Shown here piece after piece: positions 43,451 through 53,948 of a DNA stretch of 64,000 nt. The translations under genes were made by a program, and so were the position numbers. The DNA is from Oreohelix idahoensis. Taxonomy: Eukaryota > Mollusca > Gastropoda > Stylommatophora > Oreohelicidae. How positions within the stretch are numbered: position 1 is the stretch's first letter; each line of letters opens with the position of its first letter. The stretch spans positions 124,001 through 188,000 of the forward strand of contig JAMPIV010017568.1 in the NCBI GenBank assembly GCA_024509875.1. Direction: 5' to 3'. A model generated the notes under the pieces. It saw only the letters and a program-made list of their open reading frames with translations. It had not been told where the DNA came from and made no database searches.

Positions 43451-46400
43451 ATGCGCACAGTTTTATTTAAGCAGTCAACTCCCCTCCCCCCTACTGGGGC
43501 GGGAGGTTTAGGCGACGCGGTTTCATCTGTGTCTAGCCTAAATTATCAAGGCAGAACGAATAGTCAGCCCCAGATCACTATTTCGTCAGGCAATCATGTA
43601 ACTAGGTTAGCAGGTCAGCCCCTATGCACCGCTTCGTCGAAAAATACAAACATGAATGTGTCGAGTGACCTAGTTACGACAGAAAGCGGTCAGCCGACCG
43701 GCACCGCTATGCTGTGTAAACCATGTGTAACAAATGACCAGTTTACTACTTTGCCTCCTAAAATCATTAAAACACAAAATAAACCATCAACTAGTGTTCT
43801 ACTGAGTAACTCATCGGTAGCGAGTAGCCAGCCTCAGATCACTACTCAGCTTTGTAATCCTACAGACGGTTCGCAAGCCCCCGTTTTGTCGAATAGTTTA
43901 GATATGGCAAGTGGCCACTCTGCCACTTTGCCATGTAGACAGTTTGCAACAAGTGGCCAACCCAAGCTTACCACCTTGTCAAGTAGCCTAGTTGTTATAT
44001 CCCTCAATATCAATGGTTTGAGGGATAAGCTGGAGCACGTATTTAAACTGATCAAAAGAGATAAACCTGATTTTCTGTTCTTGCAGCAGACAGGGGTTAC
44101 GTCCCATTTTACTGCCAGTCGGATTGTAACTAGATTAGGACTTAAACATGGCTGGTTCGCCCTAGGCCCCAGGCATAGTAGTGTCGCCATATTACAAATT
44201 AACGAAGATTGGGACACGGTACAGTACAGGACAGACGGTTGTGGCAGAACCGTCATAATTCAAATACAAAACAAACACAACAGACAAGACACACACACAC
44301 TCATTAACATATACGCACCAGCGACAAGAGACGAACGACCTAGTTTTTATGACAAGTTACATGACACTTTAACAAAACATTACAAAGGGACTAGGAAGAT
44401 TTTGGGCGGAGACTTTAATTGTGTCCTGTCTGACCTAGACTTGTCTGGGAGCTCCAGGGGAGGAGCACAGGCGCGAGAAAAGTCTTCGCTCTTAAGAGAA
44501 ATACAGACGATGCTAGACGAACACGACCTCTCAGACGTATACAGGAAAATAGAACCTCGCAAACAAACTTTTACACACTTTGACAATACAAACCCATACT
44601 TTAGACGGGCATCAAGACTGGACAGAATATATGCATCTAGTACCTACAATATACACAAAACATACCATATTGGAAGCACTCTTAAATTTACAGATCACAA
44701 GGCAGTTTACACATCTCTAAGTACGGGACACACGCACAAGCAAGTAAAGAGATCCCCACATTGGAAATTTAACAACAGTCTACTTAAAAACACTTACTAC
44801 ACAGAACAAATAACACAACTAATACAAGGTTATGCACAAGACATTCCCAATAACAACATTGCACAATATTGGGATATGTTAAAAAACACACTTAGAGATA
44901 GAACGCAGATTTTGGCTACACTCATTCACAAACAATTTAAGAAAGAAGAGGGGATTTTAGAAGAAGCAATTAGTTTAACCAAAAGTTTAGACAACACGAA
45001 CCCTCACATCCAAACCTTAGAAGAGCAATTAGATCAATATAGACAGTATACCTACCAGGGAGCACTACTTAGAACTAAATTACACACTATAACGCAAGAA
45101 ATCCCTAGTAGGCAATATTTAGCAATTGAACAGAATGTACAACGCAGTAGACAGATACACGAAATAATTGACATGAACGGACAACAACAAACAGATAACA
45201 CCAACATTAGTCACGCTTTCTTCCAATACTACAAAAAACTATATACCAAGGAAGAAACTGACGCAAATATACAAGACAAATTTCTACAATACGCAAAACG
45301 TTTAAGTGATGAGGAAAGTGCGAAGCTAGACCAACCTTTAACTTTATATAATTTACAAGAGGCCCTTAGTACCTTTCAAAAAGATAAAGCACCCGGACCT
45401 GATGGGTTAACTGCAGAATTTTACAGGGCTTTCTTCCCCTGTTTAGGGCCCATTCTAATTAAAATGCTGGAAGAGGCATTCCAAAAAGGGGAACTCCCAG
45501 AAAGTTTAAATCAGTCATACATTACCCTGATCCCCAAGGATAGTAATGACAAAAAGTCAATTAAGAATTTTCGGCCCATTTCTCTTTTGAATGTTGATTA
45601 TAAAATTCTAGCTAAAGCACTTACTCTGAAGCTTAAATCACACATGCACCGAATAATACATTCAGATCAACAAAGTGGTGTGCATGGTAGAAACATTAGC
45701 AGACATACACATTTCATTAGAGACCTAATTACATACACACATGATAGACAGTGCCAGAGTGCCATATTATCTTTAGATCAGGAAAAGGCATTTGATAGAG
45801 TATCACATGCCTTCCTGCATAAGAGTCTTAAAGCTAACAATATAGGGAAATACTTTAGATCCTGGATAAAAATCCTATATAAAAAACCTGAAAGTAAAAT
45901 ATTGATTAATCATAGTTTAACTAAAACATTCAGATTAACGAGAAGTGTTAGGCAAGGGTGCCCTCTGTCGCCCCTGTTATATGTAATAACGCTAGAACCT
46001 GTGTTGGAAAGAATAAGACAAGACACAAATATTACGGGGACTTTCGTCCCCGGTGCAGGGGAAAGGAAATTGTTGGCCTACGCCGATGACACGATATTCT
46101 TTCCAACAACAAAGGATTCTATAAAAAATATCTTAGAGGTTTTCACAGAGTTTGGATACGCTAGCGAATCCAAACTAAATATTCAAAAATCTAGCATAAT
46201 GGGAATAGGAAAATGGGGCAATAGGTCAGATTTCCCTTTTCAATTAACGGTAGTGAATAAAATTAAAATTTATGGAATTAACTTTTCTTTTAACCCTCAA
46301 GACCCCAATAAAGAAACATGGACAAAATTGATAGCGAAAATTCAAAATATGTTAGAAATTTACAAACATAAAACGGCTACCATTTTCGGAAGAAGTATTA

Positions 46401-47344
46401 TAGTTAATTGTTTTATTATGCCAAAAATAATTTACACAGCAAATATACAAATAGTACCTAAAAAGATTATAACAGAAATAAATAAACTAATTAGGACCTT
46501 CATTTTTAGAAATACCTGGCACAGGATTAAACACACTACTCTAATACAACCTAAAAATAAAGGGGGAATAGCTCTACAGGACATAAATACTAAAATTAAA
46601 GCTTTAAGAATTAAATACATAGGGGATGTTATAAAGTGCCCGAGTCTATACCCGCTGGCACACTACTACATTGGTTTAAGATTATTAAACCTTTGTAAGT
46701 TGAATAACAATCAACCCCATTTTTTTGGTACACCACCACCTTTTTACAAAATATGTCTACAGAACTTAGAAGGGAACAAACACTTAATAAAACAAGACAC
46801 CAAACTTATATACAAACTTCTAGTTGCAGCACAGGAAACACCTATAAAGACACGAAGAGGGTACAACCTCTTTATAACTGATTACACACAGAGTTTTACA
46901 AACATTCACGCAATAGACATTAAACCACAAGCAAAAGAAGTCACTTACAGACTACTACACAGTTTAACACCAATAGCTAACAGATCATCAATAAAGGCAA
47001 ACAGATTAGCGCCCAAATGTAAACTGTGTAGTGACAACATTATAGAGACGGAAGACCATTTATTTTACACATGTAAGACAGTGGCCCCCACTTTAAACAA
47101 GTTAAGGAAATTAATAGGCCCACACTCACAACAGACACTTAATTTATATAGAGCAGTGACAATGAACACGTTACCACACATGACGAGACAAATAGAACTT
47201 AAGCTACTGACTTTGTTAGCTAACTTTAGATACCTTGTTTGGACATGTAGGAACAGAGCTGTATACGACAATGGACATTATGACAGTACAATATTTACAC
47301 AAATATACGAACGCATGACACAAAACATAATAGAACAGTTTTAA
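43451..47344 (+). CDS. LINE ORF2: endonuclease and reverse transcriptase (Tx1 clade)
   Basis: 1,297 codons, uninterrupted. An N-terminal extension of about 175 residues is Ser/Thr/Gln-rich with repeats such as SSQPQITT. The AP-like endonuclease follows (about residues 178-420) with SLNINGLRDK, LGGDFNCVLSD, SRLDRIYAS and FTDHKAVY. The usual LQET metal-binding Glu is replaced by Gln (FLQQTG, residues 210-215), a single-base GAG to CAG change that would be expected to impair cleavage. RT spans about residues 610-930: APGPDGLTAEFY, NFRPISLLNVDYKI, DQEKAFDRV, SVRQGCPLSPLLY and LLAYADDTIFF. A C-terminal Cys/His knuckle CKLCSDNIIETEDHLFYTC follows. It acts by target-primed reverse transcription. Intact RT and the long open frame suggest recent insertion. 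Confidence 0.95.
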   Translation: MRTVLFKQSTPLPPTGAGGLGDAVSSVSSLNYQGRTNSQPQITISSGNHVTRLAGQPLCTASSKNTNMNVSSDLVTTESGQPTGTAMLCKPCVTNDQFTTLPPKIIKTQNKPSTSVLLSNSSVASSQPQITTQLCNPTDGSQAPVLSNSLDMASGHSATLPCRQFATSGQPKLTTLSSSLVVISLNINGLRDKLEHVFKLIKRDKPDFLFLQQTGVTSHFTASRIVTRLGLKHGWFALGPRHSSVAILQINEDWDTVQYRTDGCGRTVIIQIQNKHNRQDTHTLINIYAPATRDERPSFYDKLHDTLTKHYKGTRKILGGDFNCVLSDLDLSGSSRGGAQAREKSSLLREIQTMLDEHDLSDVYRKIEPRKQTFTHFDNTNPYFRRASRLDRIYASSTYNIHKTYHIGSTLKFTDHKAVYTSLSTGHTHKQVKRSPHWKFNNSLLKNTYYTEQITQLIQGYAQDIPNNNIAQYWDMLKNTLRDRTQILATLIHKQFKKEEGILEEAISLTKSLDNTNPHIQTLEEQLDQYRQYTYQGALLRTKLHTITQEIPSRQYLAIEQNVQRSRQIHEIIDMNGQQQTDNTNISHAFFQYYKKLYTKEETDANIQDKFLQYAKRLSDEESAKLDQPLTLYNLQEALSTFQKDKAPGPDGLTAEFYRAFFPCLGPILIKMLEEAFQKGELPESLNQSYITLIPKDSNDKKSIKNFRPISLLNVDYKILAKALTLKLKSHMHRIIHSDQQSGVHGRNISRHTHFIRDLITYTHDRQCQSAILSLDQEKAFDRVSHAFLHKSLKANNIGKYFRSWIKILYKKPESKILINHSLTKTFRLTRSVRQGCPLSPLLYVITLEPVLERIRQDTNITGTFVPGAGERKLLAYADDTIFFPTTKDSIKNILEVFTEFGYASESKLNIQKSSIMGIGKWGNRSDFPFQLTVVNKIKIYGINFSFNPQDPNKETWTKLIAKIQNMLEIYKHKTATIFGRSIIVNCFIMPKIIYTANIQIVPKKIITEINKLIRTFIFRNTWHRIKHTTLIQPKNKGGIALQDINTKIKALRIKYIGDVIKCPSLYPLAHYYIGLRLLNLCKLNNNQPHFFGTPPPFYKICLQNLEGNKHLIKQDTKLIYKLLVAAQETPIKTRRGYNLFITDYTQSFTNIHAIDIKPQAKEVTYRLLHSLTPIANRSSIKANRLAPKCKLCSDNIIETEDHLFYTCKTVAPTLNKLRKLIGPHSQQTLNLYRAVTMNTLPHMTRQIELKLLTLLANFRYLVWTCRNRAVYDNGHYDSTIFTQIYERMTQNIIEQF

Positions 47345-47724
47345 AACTTTTGTGTACTTAAACCTTTATTGAATTTTGTAAATATTTCATGTAAAAATAT
47401 AAAAATCGTACAAGCAAGTTGCTTTGATAACCTTTAGTGGATAAGTCTTCATATAATTTTGTAAATACTTCATGTTAAAATGTAAAAATCTTACAAGCAA
47501 GTTGCTTTGATAACCTTCAGTGTATAAGTCTTCATCAATCATCTCACAGTAGGGTGTCGATGTTTATAGCCTCATTTTTCATCATCAAATTTTTGTAGTG
47601 ATTGTGATATTGTTTGGGATATGGGTTTTTTTTTTTTGGGAGGGAAGGGGAGGGGTTTCTTTATTGATGTGATATTTGTAAAAATTGTTGTAAATAATAT
47701 TGTTACACTGACCTGAATAAAGGT

Positions 47725-47758
<34 letters not shown>
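47345..47758 (+). other. 3' UTR and poly(A) tail of the Tx1-type LINE
   Basis: Contains two near-identical about 80-bp direct repeats (about 47,374-47,453 and 47,454-47,533, each with TACAAGCAAGTTGCTTTGAT and AGTGTATAAGTCTTCAT-like ends), a T9/G-rich patch near 47,628-47,655, GAATAAAGG at about 47,715-47,723 as a likely polyadenylation signal, and A30. Confidence 0.85.
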
Positions 47759-47762
<4 letters not shown>

Positions 47763-48708
47763 GGCTGGGATCATGTGTCTAGACACAGGGACCGGTACAG
47801 TGACATTCATGTGTCATTAGGTCTCTTGTGTGAGAACACAGAGGTTCACTACGGTGACACATGTTGTCATTGGGTCTTCTTGTGTTGGGACATGTGGTCT
47901 TGACCAGGGCCGGGTTAGGGCGGGGATAATGCGACCTCATGCGAGGAAAAAATATGCGACCTCAAGCGAGGAAAAAAAAAAAAAAAAAAATTTTTGGCTA
48001 AGATCAAAGTGTCTAGGCACAGGGACCAATACAGTGACATTCATGTGTCATTAGGTCTCTTCTGTGAGAACACAGAAGATCACTACGGTGACACATGTTG
48101 TCATTGGGTCTTCTTGTGTTGGGACATGTGGTCTTGACCAGGGCCGGGTTTGGGCGGGGATAATGCGACCTCATGCGAGGAAAAAATATGCGACCTCAAG
48201 CGAGGAAAAAAAAAAAAAGACATTCATGTGTCATTAGGTCCTTTGTGTGAGAACACAGAAGATCACTACAGTGACACATGATGTCATTGGGTCTTCTTGT
48301 GTTGGGACATGGGTCTTGACCAGGGCCGGGTTGAGCGTGTGCCATGCAACCTCATGCGAGGCATAAAAAAAGCGACCTCATGCGAGGAAAAAATATGCGA
48401 CCTCATGCGAGGAAAAAAAAAAAAAAAGGCCTTTTGGCTAAGATCAAAGTGTCTAAGCACAGGGACCAATACAGTGACATTCATGTGTCATTAGGTCCCT
48501 TGTGTGAGAACACAGAGGATCACTAGGTGACACATTTTGTCACTGGGTCTTCTAGTGTTGGGACATGTGGTCTTGACCAGAGCCGGGTTTGGGGCGGGGA
48601 CAATGCGACCTCATGCGAGGAAAAAATATGCGACGTCAAGCGAGGAAAAAAAAAAAAGGCCTTTTGGCTTAAAAAAAAAAAGGCCTTTTGGCTAAGATCA
48701 AAGTGTCT
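47759..48708 (+). repeat. Tandem array of poly(A)-tailed units with U2 snRNA-like heads
   Basis: Units are 47,759-47,990, 47,991-48,218, 48,219-48,427 (head missing), 48,428-48,657, 48,658-48,681 (head plus A-run only) and 48,682-48,708 (head only). Complete heads read GGCCTTTTGGCTAAGATCAA (A)GTGTCT, matching U2 nucleotides about 10-33 with one inserted A. The shared body (about 180 bp) holds two similar half-repeats around GTGACA...TGTCATT(A/G)GGTC, then GACCAGGGCCGGGTT, then the paired phrase GCGACCTCATGCGAGG twice, ending in A10-A19. The units look like SINEs, or LINE 3' ends, inserted one after another at the same U2-like site. Confidence 0.85.
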
Positions 48709-49003
48709 TAGCCAGGGCCGGGATCACACACAATTTACACATTTTACTGAATAAAGTCAATAGACCACACTTTGAGCTCCAGAAAGGGTATTAATTTTAA
48801 AAAACCTTACAAGCAATTTCGTCTACACAAAAGCTGTCATGTAAATTATTTATGCTAGAAGATGTGTGTATGTTCTCGAAGATTTCTGTATGTTCTGACA
48901 CTATAATTGCTTAGCAATTCATTTGGATATGGAGAAAAGGGATGTAGCTTTATTGTTTTTTCAGTTACTATTGTGCTTGCGAATATTGGCTACCCGCCTA
49001 CAT
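48709..49003. other. Flank with a segment duplicated at 61.6 kb
   Basis: No gene. About 48,855-49,003 matches about 61,628-61,787 (shared TTTCTGTATGTTCTGACA, CATTTGGATATGGAG and TTCAGTTACTATTGTGCT). The nested 12.4-kb insertion lies between the two copies. Confidence 0.7.
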
Positions 49004-49015
49004 AATAAAAAGTTT
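49004..49015. repeat. Target-site duplication of RTE LINE 2, left
   Basis: AATAAAAAGTTT here and at 61,502-61,513. Confidence 0.85.
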
Positions 49016-51450
49016 CTCCTTCTTTGATCCTTAGCCGCCGACCGTCAAAGCAGTCAGTGGCGATTACGCCTGGTGGCGTCTTGTAGGGCAACAGCAAACT
49101 GATTCCACTTTGCTTGGTCGGCGGCCATCCTTTGTACAGTGCTCCAACTCTGGTTCATTCGGAGTTCCAGATGTTTAGGCTAAAGAAGGCTGTTCTTGCC
49201 TTATTCATTCTGTTGTTGATGTCTCTGCTTGCTCCGCCGTCTGGTGTTACTATGCATCCTAGGTATGTGAAGGCATCTGTCTGTTCCAGCTGCTGATTCC
49301 TTACTGATATGGGCTCAGGGTTGCTCACATTGAGCGTCATGACCTCTGTCTTCTTTAGGTTGATGTTCAAGCCCACCTGCTGGCTATACTTATTAAGTCT
49401 ATCCGTTTTTTCCTGGATGTGTTGATGTGAATGTGCTAGTAGTGCAATGTCATCTGCATATTCCAGATCTTCCAATGTAGAAAATGTAGTCCATCTTATT
49501 CCTCTTGGATTGCCCTCTGTTGTCTGGCGCATCAACCAGTCTGTGACTGTTAAAAATAGAGTGGTTGATAAGGGGTATCCCTGTCGTACTCCTGTTTTCA
49601 CTTCAAAGGTTAGGTTGCTCTGCCCAATGCTACACGTAAAGTTGCCATAAAGGCTTTTTATGATTGACACTATGCAGCTTGGAATTCCATAAGCCCTCAG
49701 TATTTTCCATAAACTGTCCCTATGTATACTGTCAAAAGCCTTTTCAAAATCAACGAAATTAATGTACAGATGTCTTTGCCATTCTGAGCACTGCTCTATA
49801 ATGTTCCTGAGGGTAAATATATGATCTACACATCTTCTGTTCTTTCTAAACCCTGCTTGTTCTTTCCTCAGTTTATGGTCTACTGCTTTTGAGATTCTCT
49901 GTATAATTATCCTGCCTAGTATTTTGCTGGGAACTGAGAGAAGAGTTATTCCTCTCCAATTATTGGAGTCTGCAAGATCTCCCTTCTTGGGCAATTCGAC
50001 AATTATTCCTTTTCTCCACTCTGTTGGTGTTGTCCCTGTTTTCCAGACTTGTGCAAATAGTGGTTCTAATAGTTCTGCTGCTAGCTCTGGGTCTGTCTTA
50101 AATAGCTCTGCATTTAAGTTATCATGACCAGGAGCTTTTCCATTCTTTAACCTTTTGACTGCTGTGATGATTTCTTCTTTTCGTGGGATGTCTGTATTAA
50201 CATCTAGATCATTTTCAGCCTCAGGAACATTCAATTGTATCTCTGGTGGTTCCTTATTCAGAGTTTCTCTGAAATGCTCTGCCCATCTTGTTTCCTGTCC
50301 CTCTACTGTCGTGATGAGATTTCCGTGCTTATCTCTTACTAATGTAATATTGTTTGCACCTCGTTTTCCACTGATGATTTTAGTTATTTTGTATACTGTG
50401 CTTTGTTCATTTCTCAGTGCTGCCTCTTCTTCCTGTCTTGCAAGGTCATCCAGAAATGTCCTTTTGTTAGCACGGGTTTGAAGTTTAACTTCCTTGTCCA
50501 GCTGACTGTACTGTTCACTATATATTGCCTTTAACCCGAGAGACTTAGCTTCTGCTTTCTTTCTTTTCATTTCCTTTCTCTTCGCTATGATGTTTTGCGT
50601 ATCTGGTGTTATCCAGTCTTGGCTCTTTCTTTCCTGGAATCCCAAGCATGACTTGCTGCTTTCCTTGTATATTGTTAAGATGGTGTTGAATCTCTGGTCA
50701 ACATCATCAGTCTCTGTTCTTTCCTGGCTTTTGATAATCTCATATCTTCTCTTTACGTCGACCACGAAAGCTTTTCTGGTGAGGGGATCCTTCAGTTTCG
50801 TGATGTTGTATCTTTTCTGTTTGACTGCAACTGGTCCAGCAGCTCTGAGTTTCACTTTCAGTCTTGCTACTACTAGGTGATGATCACTTCCCACATCTGC
50901 GCCTCTTCTTACTTTCACGTCTTGTAGTGCATGTCTCCATCTGCCATTGATCATTATGTGATCTATCTGGTTTCTGTCTCGTCCGTTTGGTGATTCCCAT
51001 GTTAACTTGTGCACTTCCTTGTGTGGAAAAAGTGTTCCTCCAATGTCCACGTTGTTAATACTGCAGAAGCTTATTAATTTGTCCCCATTCTCATTTGCTG
51101 TTCCACTGCCGCATTTCCCCATTACTCTTTCGTTATAATTATTGTGTGCTCCCACTTTCGCATTTAGGTCTCCCATTACTATAATGAGATCGTACCTGGG
51201 TGTAGTTTCCATTTCTTTTTGTACCTGTTGATAGAACTCGTCCTTGATCTCTTCATCGCTGTCGTTTGTTGGTGCATAGCACTGTATAATTGTGGTGTTG
51301 GTGAACCTCCCTCTCAGTCTTGCTCTTATCAGTCTGTTGTTGATGGGTTTCCATTCCAGTAGAGATCTTTCCATTCCTCTCTTCAGGATAATGGCTACAC
51401 CTTCGTTGTTCTGACCATCCTCTCTGCCAGAATAAAGTACTGTTTCCCCT
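49016..51450 (-). pseudogene. RTE-clade LINE 2, main part (endonuclease C-terminal part, RT)
   Basis: Minus-strand RTE LINE with a 739-codon open frame (51,374-49,155). The endonuclease part has VMGDLNAKVG, LTWESPNGRDRNQIDH and GSDHHLVVA. RT has KNGKAPGHDNLNAELF, NWRGITLLSVPSKILG, EQAGFRKNRRCVDHIF, NFVDFEKAFDSIH, GVRQGYPLS (Tyr where Cys is usual) and LEYADDIALLAH. The C-terminal region is lost by a deletion of about 385 bp: sequence jumps at about 49,160 from the NKARTAFFSLN block to the extreme 3' end, compared with LINE 1 at about 19,715-20,096. The 5' part of the endonuclease was separated by element B and lies at 60,996-61,501. Better preserved than LINE 1. Confidence 0.94.
51446..51450. 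repeat. 5-bp target duplication of element B, left
   Basis: CCCCT immediately before the LTR, repeated at 60,996-61,000 immediately after the other LTR. The LINE sequence reads through if one copy and the element are removed. Confidence 0.93.
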
Positions 51451-53875
51451 TGTGGTAAAATAGGATGTTATAAATATTTATAGGGGACTTAGTGTACTGA
51501 CTGAGATCAGCTGTGAAGGTATCTATATCTAATAAGAGTAGTGTATTATAGATAACCTTACTTACTGCCACATATGTATACCTCAGTCAGAATTATTCTG
51601 GAATAGTGTGATGACTACGTTATATGTCTAGGGTATGTGTATGATGAATTGTAAGTCATAACAACAACAGACAGATAAACAATTTAATTTATTCCACCAC
51701 ACTTGACAACACTGTGACACTCACATACATAAAACACTCTAAGAGGATATCTTAAAGGAGTCACTGATAACTTTTCAAATAACAATATGTATTCATTGCT
51801 GTCATGAATGTATATGTGTCCTGATTCAAATACAAAGGGAACCAGGAATCACAATCAATTTTAATTACAAGTTATATGTACAGAATTTATTAATATGATT
51901 CATGTAGTGACATATATTATTAATGGTATCCTATGTGTGTCAGTTGTGTAGTGGTAATATAAGGTAATACTGGTTTTGTTTTGTTCAAGCTCTGTTGGTA
52001 TTTGTCATCATGACTTCAATAGTTTGTTTCTATTGGAACTAGTATTGGAGATGTTCTCAGTTCCTGGTATTAAAACAATTAAATTCCCCTCTTAATTTTA
52101 GTTTATAATGTCATTTTAAGATGGGGGTACATAATGTTGAGCTCCATGGCCACACTCTCTTATCTTGCGTGATGACTGCAGTAAAAGACTCCTCTGCTTG
52201 ATTACTGTAATGAGTTCTGGAGCCACCCCACTGGATGCTATATGGACCAAGGAGTATGCTGTCCACCTCTGGCTTCAGCAAAGCTCTGACCAGGTGCTGC
52301 TCAATAACTTTAAGACCACGGTCCCTGAAACAAGAAGGTTGTACCTTCTACGTCAGAACTAATTTATACTCCATTTCTACACTGAGCACAATACATCACA
52401 AACATTGAGTTCAGAGCGTTAGGCCAACTGTCAGCTTCATCTGAAATACTTTATACCAGTATTTCCCTCCCTAATGGTTACTACGCCTCTGCAATTCCAG
52501 CATTATTTCTTTCTAGTTAATAATCTAGGTGTCAGTGTACTGTTTGGCCATTCCATGCAGTTTTACTTTCCTCCGACACCTTCTGTTCAGGCTGGAGCAC
52601 TATAGGCTTTACATCATGTTCGCTACTGAACCACACATATATACAGACATAAATTATCAATTTACATTCAATTTTCATTAAAAGATATTGAATATTTCAA
52701 GCTTACCACAATTCATGGAAATAATAATAAACAGTTTCGTTGACTGGCAATGAATATAGCACAACTCCGATCTGCCGATGTCCCAGGCTTTATTTTATAA
52801 AAAATATACACTGGTGCTCAACGCACTGCTTCTTAGTAGGTTTATTACAAGATGTGGCAATGAACAGACGCTCTGAATTGTGTATATTCGCAGCTCTACC
52901 CAATCACACCACGTCTACACATCTTTTCAAAAAAGTACCCCTTTCTCACGTTTCCCCTGACAACACAAGATAGTATTTATAGTCCGACCAATCGTGTTTA
53001 GTCTTTCATTTGTTGCGCTCCAATCACATAGGAGTTAACATGGTAGGCTATTTCCGTAACGTAATGTTTCTTCAAACACGTTATAAAAAAAATTTTATGA
53101 GCAGAAATGATTTCATGCTGTCAGGCACCCCCACTATTTTATTTTGGCCATAACTTGGTAATTCCTAGACTATTTGCGTAACGTTTTACATATTCTTTGT
53201 CAGCAAACCCTAAGGAACCCAAATATACGAATTTAAGGGAGCTAGGTGGCTGCGTTCAAAATGTGCATTTTCTACCACCTCCTGTTCACTTCAATCCCCA
53301 TGTGGTGTCTGGGTACTGTCATGTTTTCAAACGTAAACCCATCTAATGTCATCTTTCCCAATAAGCGTTTTTCAGGATTTTAAAACCTAACTCTGGGAAG
53401 GGTAGTGAATTTTATCACTGTCGATTTGAAATAAAGTTAGTGCATGTGGCCTTACACGCGTGATGGCAGCAATTGTGTATCGCGCGACGCGTGTTTAGTG
53501 TTGCAGGTGTCCCTGCTTTCTGCCTCTCCCTTCTCTCTATCCTTTAGTCCATCTGTCTTTTAGTTACGCCGTGTATAAAATGGAATGAATGAAATATTAA
53601 ATTTAGGTCATTGATCAGCTTGCGTATCTCAAGGTTTTTTCCAAGAAATACAGTACACGTTTCATTGAAGAAAGCGTGCAGCGACACAGTAGGCTTTTAC
53701 TATCAACGTGAAAGCGTTACAATTTGCCGACGAAGTAGAAAACAAGGGGGATTTCGAGTACAGGCATTGTGACAGCACTGTTCTTTACCATTCTTCTTTC
53801 CTTTTATTAAATTTATTTGTTAGGCTTTGCATTTACGTTTTAATTTATATATGGGGATTAGAATAATTCACGACA
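51451..53875 (-). repeat. 3' LTR of element B
   Basis: In element orientation it starts TGTCGTGAATT (at 53,875) and ends TACCACA (at 51,451). It is nearly identical to 58,571-60,995. Small frames inside it are present in both copies but show no known domain. Confidence 0.95.
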
Positions 53876-53886
53876 TCTCCCCTCTT
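53876..53886 (-). promoter_or_regulatory. Polypurine tract of element B
   Basis: On the minus strand AAGAGGGGAGA precedes the LTR start TGTCGTG, the expected position of the plus-strand primer. Confidence 0.8.
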
Positions 53887-53948
53887 AAAACAGACATTAT
53901 ATGTCAGTCCTTTATTCTATATACACATAGAGAAATTTATTATTATTT

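Larger units (their letters stand above)
41850..47758 (+). mobile_element. Tx1-clade (Keno-like) LINE in a U2-like target, apparently full length
   Basis: A 5.9-kb non-LTR retrotransposon of the L1/Tx1 type: ORF1 with a CCHC knuckle, ORF2 with an AP-like endonuclease and RT, an AT-rich 3' UTR with AATAAAG-like sequence, and A30 at 47,729-47,758. It is bounded by U2 5' sequence upstream and, after the poly(A), by TTTTGGCT(G)GGATCA, the continuation of the same U2 stem-loop. This is what insertion into U2 at that position would leave. Sequence-specific Tx1-clade elements targeting U2 snRNA genes (Keno) are known. All frames are open. The 5' UTR is very short (about 17 nt), so transcription may depend on the target's promoter. 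Confidence 0.88.

Noticed and set aside
41829..48708. A complete functional U2 snRNA gene
   Set aside because: Only the first 25-33 nucleotides are present at any site. The branch-point recognition region and Sm site are missing throughout the window.
47830..48754. Short frames in the U2-headed repeat array
   Set aside because: Repeated because of the tandem units. They run through poly(A) giving Lys tracts, with no sign of coding.
50155..50481. Plus-strand frames across 49.1-50.9 kb
   Set aside because: They are antisense shadows of the RTE endonuclease and RT frame on the minus strand.
52165..52973. Two small frames (65 and 77 codons) repeated exactly at 59,285 and 59,862
   Set aside because: They are duplicated because both lie in the LTRs of element B. 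They encode no known domain, and I do not regard them as accessory genes.
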